From Bryum argenteum (lineage: Eukaryota > Streptophyta > Bryopsida > Bryales > Bryaceae): a stretch of DNA of 64,000 nt. This document shows, in pieces, positions 60,160-64,000 of this stretch (position 1 is its first letter; each line of letters begins with the position of its first letter). The stretch is taken from positions 740,448-804,447 of the forward strand of contig CM073329.1 in the NCBI GenBank assembly GCA_037043015.1, in the 5' to 3' direction. Made by a program: the position numbers and the translations under genes. The notes under the pieces are model-generated. The model was not told where the DNA came from. It worked only from the letters and a program-made list of their open reading frames with translations, and made no database searches.

Positions 60160-61489
60160 GTTAAAGGACTTTGGATCAGTTCGACTTCGCTTATGAATGA
60201 TGCGATAGTATAACATTTTTCAAGGTTAAGGTGGTATTTATGGAATACTATTTGCACGCCTTCGATTTCGGGACGGAAATGTGGTGTGAATACATTCAGG
60301 CGTTTGATTTTTGGAAATAACGGGTTTAGAGCGGGTCTTTTCAACCCCTGAAATCGCAGATTGCGGGCTCACGCTTGTGTACCGTTTGCCCTTGCACGTT
60401 TGCGCCGGGCAGGCGTTTCTGAAGGTTACGGTCTGCCCAACGGACGCCTACTGACGGGAGTCGACGGACGAGGTTGCTCACTTTGAACAAGGCCGTTATC
60501 GTTGATACAAGTAAGAAATAAAAATACACAGAAGCCAACATATCCATAAAAATAGGCGTGCAAGCTTGTAACCCTTGCGTGAACAGAGAAATTAAAAGGC
60601 GGTACTAAAAATAACCCCGAATGCTGAACGACTGTCACGACACGTGCAAAGCCTTACACATCTGAGCTAATGAACGTCGGAAGCCACGGCATTACTTCAG
60701 ACGCACAGCAATTCAGAGCAGAAGCAAGGCGACCGATCACAAAACCACGATGCATCTAGTAACAACTATGCGTACTCCAAGAAGAGGAAACGTGACGCGA
60801 GGGGAATTCGAAATCTCACTACCAGCCGCCAGTCACATCACCATACCTCCTAAGAGAAACAAGAACACAGAACGACATATCCGTAATTTCAAGAGCACTA
60901 GAAGCGTCTCATAACAGATCAATCGCCTCCCCCCCCCACGGGTTATTAACAAACCTTTGATTTTAGAGTTGCCTTGCCTCTGCATCAAACAAATAAGGAT
61001 GCAAACATGATTCAGGCGGTTCATTGCAGCCGATGCTCCCGGATTCGTATAATGCTTAAGAGCCTCGTCTGTCGCACCGTCCGTCCTCACGAGCCCGTCG
61101 TCCCGTCCGTCAGTCCGCATAAGTCCGTCCGTTTAGAACTGCCCGAAACTGCCCGAAACTCGTGTGCAAACGGGCCACCTAGGGTCTGGGCCAAGAAAAA
61201 CAGGGTCTCGCGATTTCAAACCCTAGACCCAAATCCACACGCATTACCCACCTCTCAAGCCGAATGTGCAAATAGTATTCCATAGGTATAACTTGACTTG
61301 GAAGTTGTGAATATTATCGTGTGCCCGGTAATCGTGGACTAAATGAAGCTTCTCTCAAATCTGATCAGATGGAGTACTACCACAAGCAAGATCACAAATT
61401 GACTCTTCCAATTAAAAGCAAAGAAGCGAGATTGCATGACAATCTCTAGCGAGTGAGGGGACTTCATAAACATGATAATTGGGACGCAA

Positions 61490-61605
61490 TTATGGTTCAT
61501 CAACAATACGCATGAGACTCTTGCCAAGAAAGAGACCTCTCATTAGGAAGCTCCACAAGTGATTATTGGTGCCATTGAACCGTTTAATGGCCACTAATAT
61601 GCAAC
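61490..61605 (-). pseudogene. Copia-type retrotransposon gag remnant
   Basis: A minus-strand reading gives KRFNGTNNHLWSFLMRGLFL followed by GKSLMRIVD and a stop. This matches the N-terminal pattern of copia gag polyproteins (DUF4219/UBN2: F-x-G-x-N-Y-x-x-W-x-x-x-M). Only about 37 residues are recognisable. No protease, integrase or reverse transcriptase was found beside it, and no LTRs were seen. Confidence 0.55.
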
Positions 61606-62344
61606 TTGCTTTGTACACACACATTAAGACTAGTAGCAAACTTTGATAACGTATCGGAGGTTGAACCGGTCGAACAAGTTCAGCGGTCTGGACGAGAATC
61701 AAGATCTATCTTGAGTGAGACTTGATAAACGATGAAGAGTTCAGTTGTCCTATGGTAATGCACTCTATGCACTGCACACAGCAAAGCCGTGATGGAATGT
61801 GCTTCACATAATAGGCTCCAATAGAAATGAAAACTCCTCCATGATATGTAATGGAAACCTTGAAACAAAAAAATATAATGTATTTGTGGAAAAAACGATG
61901 AGAAAGAATATAGCTTGTATAGAAAGAATGAAAACAACCCTTATGTCACCCTTTGTGAAAAGAAATAAGGTAAAAAGAGACATTTTTGTTTTTCGAGGGC
62001 ATGAAATTTATAAAATGGCATGAGTTCAACAAAATGGCATGAAAAGGCCTTTGGTATGTGGTGAGTTGGAATTGATCCCTTTGTGAAAAGTACGTGGAAA
62101 GTATGGTAATCTACATTATCTTGCAAACATAGCTAGGATACAATGTGGGAGTAAAAGTGATTGGGACCATGCATTTTCCATTCAGAATGGGATAAAATCC
62201 AAAGTTCCCAACACATCAACAAGTAAACATTTGGAAGGGGCCAGTTTGAGCCAAGGGCCTCCTTTGGTACGTAGATAGAATACAGTGGTCAGAAGAAAGG
62301 GAACATAAGGTTATTTGTGGAGAGGGCAGGGCGGTTATGGCCTG

Positions 62345-62421
62345 GCCACACCAGATTTTCCAGCCCAGCTAGTCCAACCAGCATGGGCTAGTGGGCTCAA
62401 ACCCATGCTGGGCGGTGTGGC
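62345..62421. repeat. GC-rich inverted repeat
   Basis: CCAGCATGGG at 62378-62387 pairs exactly with CCCATGCTGG at 62402-62411. Outside them GCCACACC (62345-62352) pairs with GGTGTGGC (62414-62421). The result is a two-step hairpin in otherwise AT-rich spacer. It may be the core of a small element. Confidence 0.6.
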
Positions 62422-63175
62422 TTTGAGCCAGCTCGCCGGTCCAGTAGAGGGTGCGACAAAAAGGGGGGCAACCAGCCCCTAAAAAAATTTCAATGTGGAC
62501 TTACAATGTGAACTTCCAACCCGCTTCCAGGCACTAGTGCCAGGAAGTAGATTGGTAGTATTTATTTGGCCAAGTCATTGCCATGTTCATCCCAAAGCAA
62601 CATCGAAAGCCAATTCCAAAGTTACAAAGTTTTTCCATGTCATTCTTGCCACTCTCCCTACGTCCTTTCATGTGGCAACCACTTGCTAATTTGAACCAAT
62701 GCTATTCATCAAACTCACTGCCTTTCCTCTCTGGTGGTTCGCCCCTCGTACTGAGGGCGTCGCCAGATTACCAACACTGAACACGCAGCGGCTGTATCAA
62801 TTGGCAGAGAGGAGAAGGCCAGTACCACACCACAGGCAGTTTCGGCAGAGGCAACGTCACCTGTCCTCCCACCTCGCAGGAGAAAACTACCGAGCGAAAG
62901 AGCCAAAAAATCGTGCATTTCAGGTCTATGTCATTGGCCAAGTCAGCACCGGGCCCACAATTTACCACTGACGCTCTAAGCTCGAAGTTGTGAAACCCAC
63001 AAATGGCCGCTCCGTGGGAGTCTGGTACCTCGCTCCGGCAAATGCTGACATGGCCGAGCCTTCACAACCATAAACCTAGCCATCACAGGTCAACGAGCTG
63101 CCGGTAGTCTGGCAAGGCTCTGAAGTTCCCCGCCCTGCCTCTGGGCAATCGCGTTCGATATGGCATCGCCTTCCT

Positions 63176-63185
63176 TCCACGTCAT
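63176..63185 (+). promoter_or_regulatory. UPR-element-like motif upstream of Derlin copy B
   Basis: TCCACGTCAT is the mirror of the site at 60123-60132, and a G-box CCACGTGG follows at 63205-63212. It is about 700 bp before the start codon. The same caveats apply as for copy A. Confidence 0.45.
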
Positions 63186-63885
63186 TGCCACCCGCCCACT
63201 TCCGCCACGTGGGCTCATCGCCGAATGAACCTCCATCCTAACACCCGACTACAGTTGCGGCCTCTGCCGTGCCCCGGCCCGGTACAAACAATTATCATCC
63301 ACAAACTGGATGAGGGCTCATCCAGGAACACAATCCAGTGGGACTGCGGGAGAAATGCTCCAGATCCCTTATTCTCTCTGTCTCCCCGTCGACGCTCTTG
63401 GAGCTCCTTGTTTCCAATTTGACTCCATCCTCCCTCCTTGTTCTCAATTTCAGGTCTCACTATCAATCACGGTCGTGGGCATCGTCCGCCACCTTCAGGA
63501 GCGCTGAAATCGTCTCTCCAGGGTCGGCTCCTGCTTGTCATCGGAGGGGCTTGAATTTAGGGCTCGGGCCAATTCTGCCAGCAATTCTTCTGGCTCGTGG
63601 TCTTGCTGAGACACATTTTGGGGGAAGTGTGGGAGAATCGCCCGCAGTTGGCAGCGCGGAGACATGGTCTCCTTGTGACTTAGGGTTGGTTTCCATCCCA
63701 AGGCACTAGCAGACTACATCCCCCGTGGTTTCAGCGTTTTAGTGTTTAGGGTTGTGAGGACAAGTGTCTGTTTCTACGACAATTGAAACTGTGAGGGGTT
63801 TGGAGGAGGTGGAGTGTCTACGATCGCCGCTAGGCGGGTGAGAGTTCATACCAAGGTATCGTGATTGGGCGCGAACGTGAGAAAC

Positions 63886-64000
63886 ATGGCGCAATTGGTG
63901 GAGGATTGGTACAAGCAAATGCCGATCATCACGCGGTCATATCTCACGCTGTCCGTTCTCACCACCGCCGGATGTGCCCTTGAGGTATGCTCCCTCTCAG
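63886..64000 (+). CDS. DER1: Second Derlin gene, first exon only (runs off window)
   Basis: The ATG at 63886 starts the same 33 residues as copy A ([20 protein letters not shown], then [13 protein letters not shown]). The exon ends at 63984 before donor GTATGC, and the start of intron 1 (to 64000) also matches copy A. The remaining five exons would lie beyond the window. The gene is divergent from copy A, with start codons 4.46 kb apart. Whether it is intact cannot be told here. Confidence 0.85.
   Translation, partial: MAQLVEDWYKQMPIITRSYLTLSVLTTAGCALEVCSLS

Larger units (their letters stand above)
60160..63148. other. Spacer between the inverted Derlin 5' ends
   Basis: This 2.99-kb single-copy spacer has no intact gene. 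It includes CCGTCCGT short repeats (about 61070-61135), a tandem CTGCCCGAAA pair (about 61140), a copia-type gag remnant on the minus strand, AT-rich DNA at 61270-62300 and a GC-rich hairpin at 62345-62421. ORFs at 62699-62971 and 62715-62918 overlap on both strands. Confidence 0.6.
63149..64000 (+). repeat. Inverted duplication, arm 2 (runs to window end)
   Basis: This is the partner of 59307-60159. The inner border is at 63149 (…CTGGGCAA|TCGCGTTCG). The match continues up to the last base of the window, so the duplication is longer than 852 bp and may include the whole Derlin gene. Confidence 0.95.

Noticed and set aside
59842-60344. ORFs of 83-152 codons around the duplicated Derlin leader
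   Set aside because: The 83-codon frame recurs at 63215-63466 only because the whole segment is inverted-duplicated; it has no protein features and is leader DNA.

Overview
The window is nuclear DNA of a land plant, most likely a moss or other bryophyte. The reasons are spliced plant-type genes of moderate GC, a bryophyte-like AINTEGUMENTA/PLETHORA-type AP2 gene (moss APB class), and plant families such as EGY3, SAUL1-type PUB, Derlin and DUF427. A Sphagnum-like moss is only a guess. GC-rich gene islands sit in AT-rich DNA that consists largely of decayed small transposons.

Layout: 1-13139 is AT-rich with no convincing gene. It holds TTAA-bounded repeats, a TA-flanked TIR element, a 45-bp minisatellite and a Stowaway-like MITE. 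13140-21949 is the promoter/leader and 8 coding exons of a double-AP2 transcription factor (+), including a 9-nt microexon. 21950-33600 is repeat-rich: inverted-repeat elements, a SINE-like insertion and Stowaway-like MITEs. 33604-37546 is a half-size ABCG transporter (-). 38700-43650 is more decayed repeats with a possible gag remnant. 44331-49088 is a 7-exon U-box/ARM E3 ligase (+) with a predicted GC-AG intron. 49374-49676 is a clean TA-flanked MITE. 50107-51742 is a 3-exon DUF427 protein (+). 52600-53170 is a dead Derlin copy (-). 53724-55808 is an intronless EGY3-like pseudoprotease (+). 56787-59421 is a complete 6-exon Derlin (-). From 63886 a second Derlin starts on the + strand and runs off the window. 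Its first exon and upstream region are an almost exact inverted copy of the first gene's.

Exon models were built by hand from splice sites, reading phase and family conservation. Every multi-exon model closes in frame (877, 783, 1063, 100 and 243 aa). The genes do not form one pathway, but Derlin (ER-associated degradation), the PUB ligase and EGY3 all relate to protein quality control or stress. A TGACGTGG-type unfolded-protein-response motif lies in both Derlin upstream regions, and a heat-shock-element-like site lies before EGY3. I found no clearly new multi-gene system. The most unusual signals are the TTAA-flanked, CCC-starting inverted-repeat families, which look piggyBac-like, and the inverted Derlin pair with its nearby pseudogene.
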